NCBI GenBank assembly: GCA_946624065.1
Contig: CAMORT010000007.1
Span: 1-61,649, forward strand
Source of the DNA: F23-D06 sp002392325
Lineage (GTDB): Bacteria; Bacteroidota; Bacteroidia; Bacteroidales; WCHB1-69
Direction of reading: 5' to 3'
DNA: 61,649 nt
The first letter of the stretch is position 1. Each line of letters begins with the position of its first letter. A program made the translations under genes and the position numbers. Of the stretch, positions 25,009 through 32,842 are shown piece after piece. The notes beneath the pieces are model-generated. The model searched no databases. It saw only the letters and a program-made list of their open reading frames with translations, and was not told the DNA's origin.

Positions 25009-25827
25009 ATGAATTTTTGTAAATTACTCAAGAGAATCACTGTCTTGGCTCTGATGGTCTCGCTGTGCAGCACCGGTTTCGCACAAAGAAACAAAGAAAA
25101 AACACCCAATTCGTTCTGGCTTGACTTTCGGGTTGACGTGGGAGCTGTAACCTGCCTCGACAAGAGCACTGTTCCGTTTGTTTATACAGGTCTTAATCGC
25201 GACTATACCTTCGGTTTTACGGATGAATGGGGGCGCAATCACATCCATTTTAACTTTATGTGGGGGAAAAGTGCCCTGGTCTCCCCGTCAGGCACCCAAA
25301 CTGCTTTGGGGCCCAGTATAGAGTATCTCTTCAGCTGTCTCAAACCTTCTGCCAACCGCTGGCATTTCTGGGCAGGTGCTTCCGTGACCACATTGTTTGA
25401 CTTCAAACAGATTCCTGTGTTGGGCAACGCTTCCATCAGTTTCTCGGTGTTTGGTAATCTCAATGCTGTGGCATTGGCACAGTGCGACTTTGCCTATGAC
25501 AAGAAAGATGCCACTCACCCGTGGATGACAGCTTTCTTCAAGTTTTCATTGCCTGTTTTTGCCATCGCCTCGCGCCCTCAATTCGCTTATGTGCAGGATT
25601 TGCCAAAGGACAGAGGGCTCCTGCGCACTTTGCTGGGCAACAACGAGCCTATATTCAAACCCTTCTCCGGCTGCGCCACCGACCTCGGGTTCAATGTCAA
25701 CTTGCGTAACGGCAACATATTCAGTTTCGGATACCGTTGGGATTTCCTGACAACAGGCAAGAAAGGGACTTACCCCTATTCCAACGCCTTCAACACGGTT
25801 TATGTTTCATTCATGTTCAACTTGTAA
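25009..25827 (+). CDS. probable outer-membrane protein, unknown function
   Basis: 272 residues with a signal peptide (about 1-25, ending STGFAQ). The rest alternates short amphipathic strands rich in aromatic residues with polar turns (WLDFRVDVGAVT, IHFNFMWGKSAL, WHFWAGASVTTLF), and the C-terminus ends VYVSFMFNL, typical of an outer-membrane beta-barrel. Family not recognised. It lies 12 bases upstream of the S41 peptidase gene and probably shares its transcript. A near-consensus box TTTCTTTG is at 24957-24964. Confidence 0.75.
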   Translation: MNFCKLLKRITVLALMVSLCSTGFAQRNKEKTPNSFWLDFRVDVGAVTCLDKSTVPFVYTGLNRDYTFGFTDEWGRNHIHFNFMWGKSALVSPSGTQTALGPSIEYLFSCLKPSANRWHFWAGASVTTLFDFKQIPVLGNASISFSVFGNLNAVALAQCDFAYDKKDATHPWMTAFFKFSLPVFAIASRPQFAYVQDLPKDRGLLRTLLGNNEPIFKPFSGCATDLGFNVNLRNGNIFSFGYRWDFLTTGKKGTYPYSNAFNTVYVSFMFNL

Positions 25828-25839
25828 TTTCAAAGCTAT

Positions 25840-26889
25840 ATGAAAAAAATAAATATCATCCTCGTATGTCTATTGGCCGTGGCTTTTTCTTCTTGCAGCC
25901 GTCTTTTGATGGAGAAAGACGAACCCTCCAACCCGGTCAATGTGTTCCAATATCTGTGGAGCAAAGTTGACCAGCAGTATTCTTTCTTTGATGTTAAAGG
26001 TGTGGATTGGGATTCCGTATATGCCGTATATAGTCCGTTGGTGAACGATGAAATGAGCGACGACAGTCTTTTCCGGGTCTGCGCTGCCATGCTCAACACC
26101 CTGCATGACGGACACACCGACTTGACATCAGATTTTGATTACGGATTTAGCGATACGATGTTTTATTGGAACTTGGACAATAGTAACTTCAACGGTGACA
26201 TTGTGAAGCGCAACTACTTGACGGTAAACGCGCATGTGACAGGAAGCCTTGCCCATAACGCTATCCGCGACGGCAAAGTGGCCTATGTGCGTTACAGCTC
26301 GTTTAGCAGCAACATCAGCGAAGGCGATCTGCAATATATTTTGAAACGCTATAGCAACTGCAACGGTATCATTTTGGACTTGAGACAGAATGGCGGTGGC
26401 AGCGACCAGAATATCACGATGCTGCTCAGTATTCTCGACTGTCACGGGCAACCGCTTTACATGGTGCAGCACAAAGCAGGTCCTGGACATAACGATTTCA
26501 CCAGTCCGGTTACGATACACGCGCCTGCCAAAAGCATATTGGAAACCCCATATACCAAGCCGATTGCTGTGCTTATCGATCGCGGGTCCTTCAGCGCAAC
26601 CTCCTATTTCGCCATTTGTACACAGGCGTTTGACAATGTGAAGCTCTTTGGAGACTACACGGGCGGAGGCACAGGAATGCCCAATGGCGGTCTGTTGCCT
26701 AATGGTTGGAATTACCGTTTCAGCTGTTCACGCTCCATTGCGCTCGACGGCGGCAACTACGAGAACGGCGTGCCCCCTGAAGTGCGCGTTCTCCTCGATC
26801 CTGCCGCGGTGGCTCAGGGTTTGGACAATATCATTGAGACTGCTGCAGATTGGATTGTGAACGGCGACGCCGCAATCGCTGCTCGATAA
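25840..26889 (+). CDS. S41 family peptidase, lipoprotein
   Basis: 349 residues. The N-terminus is a lipoprotein signal (hydrophobic run ending FSSC, Cys19). An N-terminal helical region of the tricorn/CPP type with LNTLHDGHTDL near 92 is followed by the S41 core: YVRYSSF, GIILDLRQNGGGSD, and IDRGSFSAT, where Ser252 is the likely nucleophile. YTGGGTGMPNGGLLPNGW and PPEVRVLLDP follow. No PDZ domain is evident. Expected role: envelope-anchored tail-specific endoprotease; the substrate is unknown. A terminator lies 22 bases after the stop. Confidence 0.9.
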   Translation: MKKINIILVCLLAVAFSSCSRLLMEKDEPSNPVNVFQYLWSKVDQQYSFFDVKGVDWDSVYAVYSPLVNDEMSDDSLFRVCAAMLNTLHDGHTDLTSDFDYGFSDTMFYWNLDNSNFNGDIVKRNYLTVNAHVTGSLAHNAIRDGKVAYVRYSSFSSNISEGDLQYILKRYSNCNGIILDLRQNGGGSDQNITMLLSILDCHGQPLYMVQHKAGPGHNDFTSPVTIHAPAKSILETPYTKPIAVLIDRGSFSATSYFAICTQAFDNVKLFGDYTGGGTGMPNGGLLPNGWNYRFSCSRSIALDGGNYENGVPPEVRVLLDPAAVAQGLDNIIETAADWIVNGDAAIAAR

Positions 26890-26910
26890 GAGGTTTTATC
26901 CGACACCACA

Positions 26911-26950
26911 AAAAAAATCCTTGCAATTCATTACATTGTGAGGATTTTTT
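26911..26950 (+). terminator. terminator of the S41 peptidase gene
   Basis: AAAAAAATCCTTGCAAT pairs with ATTGTGAGGATTTTTTT with only two wobble pairs. Its T-run leads directly into the TATTTTTG promoter box of the next gene. Confidence 0.85.
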
Positions 26951-26958
26951 TATTTTTG
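26951..26958 (+). promoter_or_regulatory. -7 promoter box of the DUF4332 gene
   Basis: TATTTTTG on the plus strand, starting at the end of the T-run of the previous terminator and 34 bases before the ATG. Confidence 0.7.
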
Positions 26959-26984
26959 CACATTAATCTTAAAATATTACGAAT

Positions 26985-27392
26985 ATGAGTTACAAAATTA
27001 TTGATGTAGAAGGTATTGGCGATGTGTACGCCGCAAAATTAACCGAGGCCGGTATCAACACCGTAGAGGAATTGTTGGAAAAAGGCAAGACCCCGGCTGG
27101 ACGCGCTGCCCTTGCTGAAACCACGGGTATTTCACCCAAATTGATCCTCACATGGTCAAACCATGCCGACCTGATGCGTATCAATGGCGTTGGCCCGCAA
27201 TTCTCCGAACTGCTTGAGGCGGCTGGCGTAGATACCGTTAAGGAATTCCGCCACCGCGTGGCTGAGAATCTGGTTCCCAAGATGGAAGAGATTAATGAGG
27301 CAAAACATCTTGTGGGCCGCGTTCCTTCTGTGGCTGAGGTACAGAAGATGATTGACCAGGCCAAAGAACTTCCACCTATGATGGAATACTAG
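26985..27392 (+). CDS. DUF4332 helix-hairpin-helix protein
   Basis: A 135-residue soluble protein with two helix-hairpin-helix-like units: VEGIGDVYAAKLTEAGINTVEELL at the start and INGVGPQFSELLEAAGVDTVKEF in the middle, joined by a KTPAGRAALAETTGIS segment. This is the DUF4332 pattern. HhH motifs often bind DNA without sequence preference, so a nucleic-acid role is plausible, but none is proven for this family. Its stop is 3 bases from that of the convergent gene, with no terminator visible between. Confidence 0.85.
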   Translation: MSYKIIDVEGIGDVYAAKLTEAGINTVEELLEKGKTPAGRAALAETTGISPKLILTWSNHADLMRINGVGPQFSELLEAAGVDTVKEFRHRVAENLVPKMEEINEAKHLVGRVPSVAEVQKMIDQAKELPPMMEY

Positions 27393-27395
27393 GCG

Positions 27396-28943
27396 TTATT
27401 CTTCGTCCTTAATCCTGGATATGGGCCTTACGAACAAATCAGAAATGTTGTAAGGCCTATATTTGTCTAACCACCTGAAATTCACTAATCGCCTATCCTT
27501 TGTCTCAAACTGCTTGTCTGGGTGGATTTTCCCGTCCGGTTGGTCGTAAAAACGGATTTGACTGATCTTGTTGTCTTCCAGGAAAATGGTCATCTCGTTG
27601 GTGATGGAGGTGTTGATGCCGATCAGCGTACTGTCCTCCTCCTGAATGTAATAGATGCATTCCGCATTGTTTACGATGTCAACCCGGTAAAGCGACTTGT
27701 CGTGTATATGTCCCGTAATGTTGACCCCCTTTATCTGATTGAATTCGGTGTTTCCGTACAATCCTCCAACTATAAACCCGGCCTTGCAGAGGTCTAACCG
27801 TTTGTTGATGGAGTCCAAAATGGAAAACCGAATGGTGTCTGCCGTCATCTGGTATTCATTTGTCCACATTACCGGATTATAATACATGGTGATGATGGAA
27901 TCCTCTACAATGTACATCAAAGAGTCGCACGCACCCTGAAGATCCTCCCTGTAAAATTTGACTTTGTTGTAAGCGGACATCCATTGAATGTCACTTTTCT
28001 CGTTCGTGTACATCTTGATGGTGTCGGAATGCAGAAAGAGCGAGTCGTTGTCGTCATCAATGAGCACGAGAAGGGCACTGTCGGTGGCGTATGAGATGCC
28101 CCCGTTTTCGTGGTGTTCCACATAATTGCCCTGAAGCACATAGTTTTGAACAGTATCGCGAATCTTCACATGATTCCAGGCGCGCCCAAATTCCCGTTCT
28201 TTGTCGTAATAAACCGAGTCGGCTTCAAAAAACTGTGTTTTGTTGAAGAGTTTGACATCTCCGTGTAGGAGGGAGCGCTCAGATTGGGTGTCATACCAGC
28301 CAGAATTGGTGAAAATCTCGCTGCTGTCCTTATCCGAGATAAGGTGGGTGGGGGAGATGAAATAGGCGACCTGGCTTTGTGCGTTGTATTTGAGCGAGTC
28401 GCAACTCATCCGGTAGGTTTTGCTCTGCAGGATGACATCCCCATTGGCAAAGGCGAGGTCGGTTTTTGTGTAATATCGGCCAGTTTGGCTGGTCAGCGTG
28501 TCTTCGTTGTTGAAAATGCGCCCTCCGGTAAGATAATAACCCATGTCAGCGTTGAGGTCGTAAATCAAGCTGTCGGTGAGCAAATAGGAGTTCTTTTTCT
28601 CCAACTTCACATTGTGGGCGATGGAGGCGGTTTTCATGTTCCCGTCATAATAGGCCTTGCGACCATACAGCACCACGGAATCCCCGACATGGATTTTAAC
28701 CCGGTCGCCGAAAGCTATAATGTAGTTGTCGCGCTCATACAGATATGCGCTGTCGCAATAACCCCGAATATTGTCCTGCGCAAAGGCAACATGCCCAATA
28801 AGACGCTGTGCGCCCGGAAGCAACTCCTCATCGTACAATCCCAAATCAGCCCGATATTGGATCTTACGGTTGTTCTGCGCTTGCGCGGATTGGGCAAACG
28901 ACAACAGCAGGAGACAGCAAAATGCGATTCTGAGCAAGCGCAT
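27396..28943 (-). CDS. OstA/LptA-like envelope protein
   Basis: 515 residues with a signal peptide (about 1-22, ending AQAQ). The protein is built of repeated OstA-type beta-jelly-roll strands such as DNYIIAFGDRVKIHVGD, NMKTASIAHNVKLEKKN, LAFANGDVILQSK and SLLHGDVKLFNKTQFFEADSV. In Bacteroidota such OstA-like proteins are the presumed LptA counterpart that carries LPS across the periplasm. The C-terminal third is extra compared with E. coli LptA (about 185 residues). It is translated 2 bases after the MORN-repeat gene in one operon. Confidence 0.8.
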   Translation of the reverse strand: MRLLRIAFCCLLLLSFAQSAQAQNNRKIQYRADLGLYDEELLPGAQRLIGHVAFAQDNIRGYCDSAYLYERDNYIIAFGDRVKIHVGDSVVLYGRKAYYDGNMKTASIAHNVKLEKKNSYLLTDSLIYDLNADMGYYLTGGRIFNNEDTLTSQTGRYYTKTDLAFANGDVILQSKTYRMSCDSLKYNAQSQVAYFISPTHLISDKDSSEIFTNSGWYDTQSERSLLHGDVKLFNKTQFFEADSVYYDKEREFGRAWNHVKIRDTVQNYVLQGNYVEHHENGGISYATDSALLVLIDDDNDSLFLHSDTIKMYTNEKSDIQWMSAYNKVKFYREDLQGACDSLMYIVEDSIITMYYNPVMWTNEYQMTADTIRFSILDSINKRLDLCKAGFIVGGLYGNTEFNQIKGVNITGHIHDKSLYRVDIVNNAECIYYIQEEDSTLIGINTSITNEMTIFLEDNKISQIRFYDQPDGKIHPDKQFETKDRRLVNFRWLDKYRPYNISDLFVRPISRIKDEE

Positions 28944-28945
28944 GA

Positions 28946-29611
28946 TTAGGGAATTAAGTTGGAGTCCACTTTCTGCGAAATGATACGGTCTTGTTGGTAA
29001 GTTATTTCCTTATAAATCTTTCCAGCCGGGGTGTAATACAACTCTTTCCCATTTTTGTGGTTTTTCTCATATTGGACGGTCATGGAAACCTTTCCTATGG
29101 CATCGTATGAGGTGAGTGTGCCGCTGCCGGCCTTGAAACTCCCTTCGCCAACCACAATGCCACGATCGTCGTAATAAGTCCAATCCCCATCGAACAAATC
29201 GTCCTTGAAGTTGCCTTCTGCCTTAACCTGGCCGTTCACATGGTACTCTTTGCATGGACCGTTTTTGCGCCCGTGCGTGTAAGTGGTCTCCCTGATTTTC
29301 TCACCATTGGGCGTGTACATGGTTTCCAGACCCTCAATGGAGTCGTTTACATATACACAGTAGGTGTCCAGATTGCCGTTCTCAAAATAGCGGTAAAAGG
29401 CGCCATTCCTCTTCCCTTTTTTCATCTCCACCTCAATTTCCACCGTGTTGGGACGCTGGAACATATAAACGCTTTTCCCGGTTTCTTTTCCGAATCTATA
29501 ATGGATGATAGATTGCAGTTTTCCGTCTGGATAGTATGTCTTCTCTGTTTTCGTGCATGAAGATAATGCAATGGCAAGGATGAGACTTATAAAGAGAATC
29601 GGTTTTTTCAT
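28946..29611 (-). CDS. MORN-repeat lipoprotein (YwqK-like)
   Basis: 221 residues from the ATG at 29611, chosen because the TACTTTTG promoter box at 29634-29641 lies inside the region that a longer frame would need. The lipoprotein signal ends ALSSC. The rest is a set of MORN-like repeats of about 22 residues: YYPDGKLQSIIHY, YFENGNLDTYCVY, YTPNGEKIRETTY, YHVNGQVKAEGNF, YDDRGIVVGEGSF and YTPAGKIYKEITY. These repeats are often named YwqK family antitoxin, but there is no toxin gene here. Role unknown, envelope location likely. Confidence 0.82.
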   Translation of the reverse strand: MKKPILFISLILAIALSSCTKTEKTYYPDGKLQSIIHYRFGKETGKSVYMFQRPNTVEIEVEMKKGKRNGAFYRYFENGNLDTYCVYVNDSIEGLETMYTPNGEKIRETTYTHGRKNGPCKEYHVNGQVKAEGNFKDDLFDGDWTYYDDRGIVVGEGSFKAGSGTLTSYDAIGKVSMTVQYEKNHKNGKELYYTPAGKIYKEITYQQDRIISQKVDSNLIP

Positions 29612-29633
29612 TGTTTTTCTATATTTTTGGGCG

Positions 29634-29641
29634 CAAAAGTA
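29634..29641 (-). promoter_or_regulatory. -7 promoter box of the MORN/OstA-like operon
   Basis: TACTTTTG on the minus strand, 23 bases before the start at 29611. Confidence 0.7.
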
Positions 29642-29662
29642 CAAAATAAAGAGCCATGCGCC

Positions 29663-29713
29663 ATAAAAAAGTTTACAGTCAAAGTGATTTTTATTTCACC
29701 ACTTTGACTGTAA
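29663..29713 (-). terminator. terminator of the 518-residue T9SS gene
   Basis: A perfect 14-bp stem TTACAGTCAAAGTG / CACTTTGACTGTAA (29673-29686 with 29700-29713) with a 13-base loop. On the minus strand it is followed by a TTTTTT run. Confidence 0.85.
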
Positions 29714-29730
29714 TACCGGAATGGGCGTGG

Positions 29731-31287
29731 TTATTGAAGCACCACTTTTCTCTGAATGGTGCCATGATTGGTGACGGCTTTCAGAATATAGGTGCCTTTT
29801 GGAAACTGGTAAATGAAGTAGTAGGTCCCTTCCACCGGATTGTCCCAGGATTTCACGGCATGGCCGAGAATGTTGTACAGTGTCAAGGATCGGATTTCCA
29901 GATTGCCTTTGTGAATGGTGAAACCACCGGAATTTGGATTTGGATAGACTTCGAAAATGCGTGTGTCATAGTTGTTTGTGATACCACTGCCACCGGAGTT
30001 TTGTCCTTGATTTTGCGTAATCCGGAGATTGTTGAGTTGCGTGTTCCCCTTCAGCGCGCTTTGTAAGGTCCAACGCACATAGCGCGCGTCTCCATTCGCA
30101 ATGGTGTATTCAAAACGGGTGAACTCTTCCACTGAGATGTCATCTCCGAATATGGTGGCGAATGGTGTCCAGTTGGTGCCGTCCTCCGAATAACTGACCT
30201 GGAAACGGACCCCTTCATAGGCGCTTGGATTTGATCCACCCTTTTTGCCTTTCAACTCAAAGACGATCGTATCCGGAGAACTGTCAAGATGGGCCACCAG
30301 ACTTGCCTCGCCCGCATGTGACGATTCGAATTTGACAGATCCGTCAGAATAAGAGGTGCCCAAATGGTATCCTCGAAATCCGTCAAGTCCGGTGATGTCA
30401 TAATGTGTGACTGTACTGTTGTCGCTGATGTCGAGAGGAAGAGTCACCAGTGAATTGGTGTCCAAGATGGTGAATGTGGCAGCTGCTATTTCGCTGTTGT
30501 ACATGTTGTTGCATGTGGCAATGGCTTTTATGGTGCCGCTTCTGTTCAGCGTGAAGGGTCCCGAATACGGGGTGGATTGAGTGGTGGGGGTGCTGTTGTC
30601 GAGCGTGTAGTAGATGGAAGCGTCGGGTGTGTTTGTCGTAATGGAGACGCTTTGAGGTTCGTAGTAGGTGCCTCCGGCGGGGGAGAATAGGGGTGTCTCG
30701 ACCGTGGCCAGTGTCACCTCTTCGCCCGATACCAAGGCGATGTCATCCAAACGGTAGTCCGTTAGTGCGCTGTTAGAGAATCGGATATGCAGATTCCCAC
30801 ATGCTGGCACATTGGGATATCGCACCCGATACCATCCCGAAGTCCCCGAGCCCGTAGGCAGAGTGTCTGAAAGGAAAAGTCTTGTCCAGGATCTTCCGTC
30901 TTGTGACACCTCAACCTTAAAGTTGTTCCCGTTTTCAGCGGTGGTTTTCCTTAGTCCGCAATAAATGGATAGATCGGTGAGTCCGGAGGTGTTGATGCCG
31001 GATACCATGAACCATTTGATGGTGTCGTTAATCATCACATTCCCGCCTCCGGAGGCGGGACCGTACCCTTGGGAAGCGTTGGAAGAACGGATGTCGCAGG
31101 TGCCGTCACCAGTGTAGGTTACATTGTGGTCTTGCCAGTCCAGATAATTCTGTACGAGGGTGTTGGCGGTTGGGTTGCCAAAGTTTTCCTCGTAAACATT
31201 CCGTTGAGCGAGGAGGATAGGACCTGGAATGGCCCACAAGAGCAGCAAAAGCAAGCTGCCCCAAAGCAAAGTAGAATTTCTTTTCAT
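29731..31287 (-). CDS. T9SS-secreted protein with chitobiase C-like domain
   Basis: 518 residues from the ATG at 31287, directly before a signal peptide (MKRNSTLLWGS, ending LLAQ). A jelly-roll-like domain covers about 30-185. A CHB/HEX C-terminal-type Ig domain follows at about 190-275 (ASIYYTLDNSTPTTQSTPYSGP, GTIKAIAT). A discoidin-like beta-sandwich lies at about 290-430 (VRFQVSYSEDGTNWTP, ARYVRWTL), and a T9SS type A sorting domain at the end (VYPNPNSGGFTI, ILGHAVKSW, GTYILKAVTNHG, KVVLQ). No catalytic motif was recognised, so this may be a carbohydrate-binding surface protein. Its own promoter box and terminator make it a single-gene unit. Confidence 0.88.
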   Translation of the reverse strand: MKRNSTLLWGSLLLLLLWAIPGPILLAQRNVYEENFGNPTANTLVQNYLDWQDHNVTYTGDGTCDIRSSNASQGYGPASGGGNVMINDTIKWFMVSGINTSGLTDLSIYCGLRKTTAENGNNFKVEVSQDGRSWTRLFLSDTLPTGSGTSGWYRVRYPNVPACGNLHIRFSNSALTDYRLDDIALVSGEEVTLATVETPLFSPAGGTYYEPQSVSITTNTPDASIYYTLDNSTPTTQSTPYSGPFTLNRSGTIKAIATCNNMYNSEIAAATFTILDTNSLVTLPLDISDNSTVTHYDITGLDGFRGYHLGTSYSDGSVKFESSHAGEASLVAHLDSSPDTIVFELKGKKGGSNPSAYEGVRFQVSYSEDGTNWTPFATIFGDDISVEEFTRFEYTIANGDARYVRWTLQSALKGNTQLNNLRITQNQGQNSGGSGITNNYDTRIFEVYPNPNSGGFTIHKGNLEIRSLTLYNILGHAVKSWDNPVEGTYYFIYQFPKGTYILKAVTNHGTIQRKVVLQ

Positions 31288-31356
31288 AGCTTTTTGTTTT
31301 TGTAGGTTAATAATGAAGAAGCGATAACTTCTTCTTCGCATTTTTGTTTAACGCTG

Positions 31357-31364
31357 CAAAAATA
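31357..31364 (-). promoter_or_regulatory. -7 promoter box of the 518-residue T9SS gene
   Basis: TATTTTTG on the minus strand, 70 bases before the start at 31287. Confidence 0.65.
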
Positions 31365-31411
31365 CAAAAAAATCTAATAATTAAGAAATTGTTAAGAAAA
31401 AATTATTTTTT

Positions 31412-32254
31412 TTAGTTCATGCCGCGCGCTTTTTTGATGCGCTCGTAGGCCTCGTTGACTTGAGCAAACTTGACTTCGGCAGCCTTGCGAACATCTTCGC
31501 CCAAGTGGCTCACCTTGTCAGGGTGGTGTTTCTTAGCAGCGGCGCGATAGGCCTTCTTCACCTCTTCATCTGTGGCATCGGGAGAAACCTCCAATATCTT
31601 GTAGTCGTTTTCCAAAGAGGATGTGCTTCTGTATCCGCCGTAGGATGCACCGCCTCCGTAATATCCACCGCCTTGGGCTGAATCGCCGTAAGTTTGTTGG
31701 TAATCATCATAATAGTATGAACCTACAAACATGGATTTGACAGCCTCGTAGCTGCTCCGGCTGATGCCGCATAGATCCGAGATCTCCTGGATGGCATTCA
31801 GTTCTTCTTGTCGCATTGCCCCGTCTGCCTGGGCAAAGCCAAAGAGGAATTGCAGGATCATCAGTTTCTCATAGATGGTGGCGTGCTGGCGCAGGTCATC
31901 GCATACGGTTTGTATGTCAATGTCCGAGTTGAGAATGTCGCGAAAACGCAACATGGCAGGACCAAGGTTCTCGCTCGATAGGTTTTTGGAAAGGAAGGCG
32001 CGCACATATTCCATCTCAGAACGCAGCAAACGGTTCTGGTCAGCTTTGGCCACATAAGCAGCTAATACAAGCTCGTGTTCGGTAAAGTCTTGCGAGGCAT
32101 AGAAATGTCGGGAAGTTTTGACCGTTCGTTTGCCAAAGAGCAAGTCAAAGAGTGCTCCAACGCAGAATCCGATCAGTGCGCCGTGCAATCCTCCGGCAAC
32201 CAATCCGATGAGGGAGAACACTAAGCTGAATGTACCTGTGAATAAACAACCCAT
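31412..32254 (-). CDS. TerB-DnaJ domain protein (DjlA-like)
   Basis: 280 residues. An N-terminal Gly-rich hydrophobic stretch (about 5-42) can insert in the membrane. A TerB-like helical domain follows (about 55-175, with FTEHELVLAAYVAKADQ and FGFAQADGAM). Next comes a Tyr/Gly-rich linker (about 180-212) and a C-terminal J-domain (about 217-280) with the HPD triad in KHHPDKVS. This order is that of DjlA, a membrane co-chaperone that stimulates DnaK. It is downstream of kdsC and clpC in the same direction, which suits a protein quality-control role. Confidence 0.85.
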   Translation of the reverse strand: MGCLFTGTFSLVFSLIGLVAGGLHGALIGFCVGALFDLLFGKRTVKTSRHFYASQDFTEHELVLAAYVAKADQNRLLRSEMEYVRAFLSKNLSSENLGPAMLRFRDILNSDIDIQTVCDDLRQHATIYEKLMILQFLFGFAQADGAMRQEELNAIQEISDLCGISRSSYEAVKSMFVGSYYYDDYQQTYGDSAQGGGYYGGGASYGGYRSTSSLENDYKILEVSPDATDEEVKKAYRAAAKKHHPDKVSHLGEDVRKAAEVKFAQVNEAYERIKKARGMN

Positions 32255-32311
32255 TAATAAGGGGAATTAGAAGGTTAATAAAGTTGCTAAAGTTTATAAA
32301 GTTTTGTGTGT

Positions 32312-32833
32312 TTACCAAATGCAGGCGTCTTCCTCAAACCACTTTCCGTGTGCTTTGAGTACCTGTTCAATCACTTCGCGCACGGCGCCGTTGCCTCCGG
32401 CGCGCGACGACACATAGTCGGCGATATGCTTGATCTCTTCCGCCGCATCAGCAGGGCAACATCTGACGCCCGCCATTTGCATCACCTTATAATCGGGAAT
32501 GTCATCGCCCATCATAAGCACATTTTCGGGTTGGAGGTTGTGTTTTTGCAGATATTCGTGGAACATCACAATCTTGTCACTGACTTTCAAATACATCTCC
32601 ATGCCTGGAAAATCCCGGTATCTCAAGCGCATAGATTCGCCATAACCACCCGAAATGACGGCAATGTTGTATCCTTTCCGAAGCGCGTATTGCAGGGCGT
32701 AACCGTCTTTGACATTCGTGGCACGCACCATCTCGCCGTCAGGATGCACATAAACCTTGCCATCGGACAGCACGCCGTCGAAATCGAAGATGAATGTGTT
32801 GATTTTTTGCAGTTTATCCGTAAAATCGGCCAT
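32312..32833 (-). CDS. kdsC: KDO 8-phosphate phosphatase (KdsC)
   Basis: A HAD-superfamily phosphatase that frees KDO from KDO 8-phosphate, the step after KdsA. 173 residues, the usual short C0-type HAD without cap. Motif I FDFDGVLSDG (about 16-25), motif II ISGGYGESMRLR, motif III near SDKIVMF, and motif IV MMGDDIPDYKVM are all present, and so is the late GGNGAVREVIEQVL. It begins 9 bases after the clpC stop and is likely co-transcribed with it. Confidence 0.94.
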   Translation of the reverse strand: MADFTDKLQKINTFIFDFDGVLSDGKVYVHPDGEMVRATNVKDGYALQYALRKGYNIAVISGGYGESMRLRYRDFPGMEMYLKVSDKIVMFHEYLQKHNLQPENVLMMGDDIPDYKVMQMAGVRCCPADAAEEIKHIADYVSSRAGGNGAVREVIEQVLKAHGKWFEEDACIW

Positions 32834-32842
32834 TTTTCCGGT

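Noticed and set aside
28946..29611. Naming the MORN-repeat gene an antitoxin
   Set aside because: The YwqK antitoxin label is attached to many MORN-like proteins. Here there is no toxin gene, and the protein carries a lipoprotein signal.
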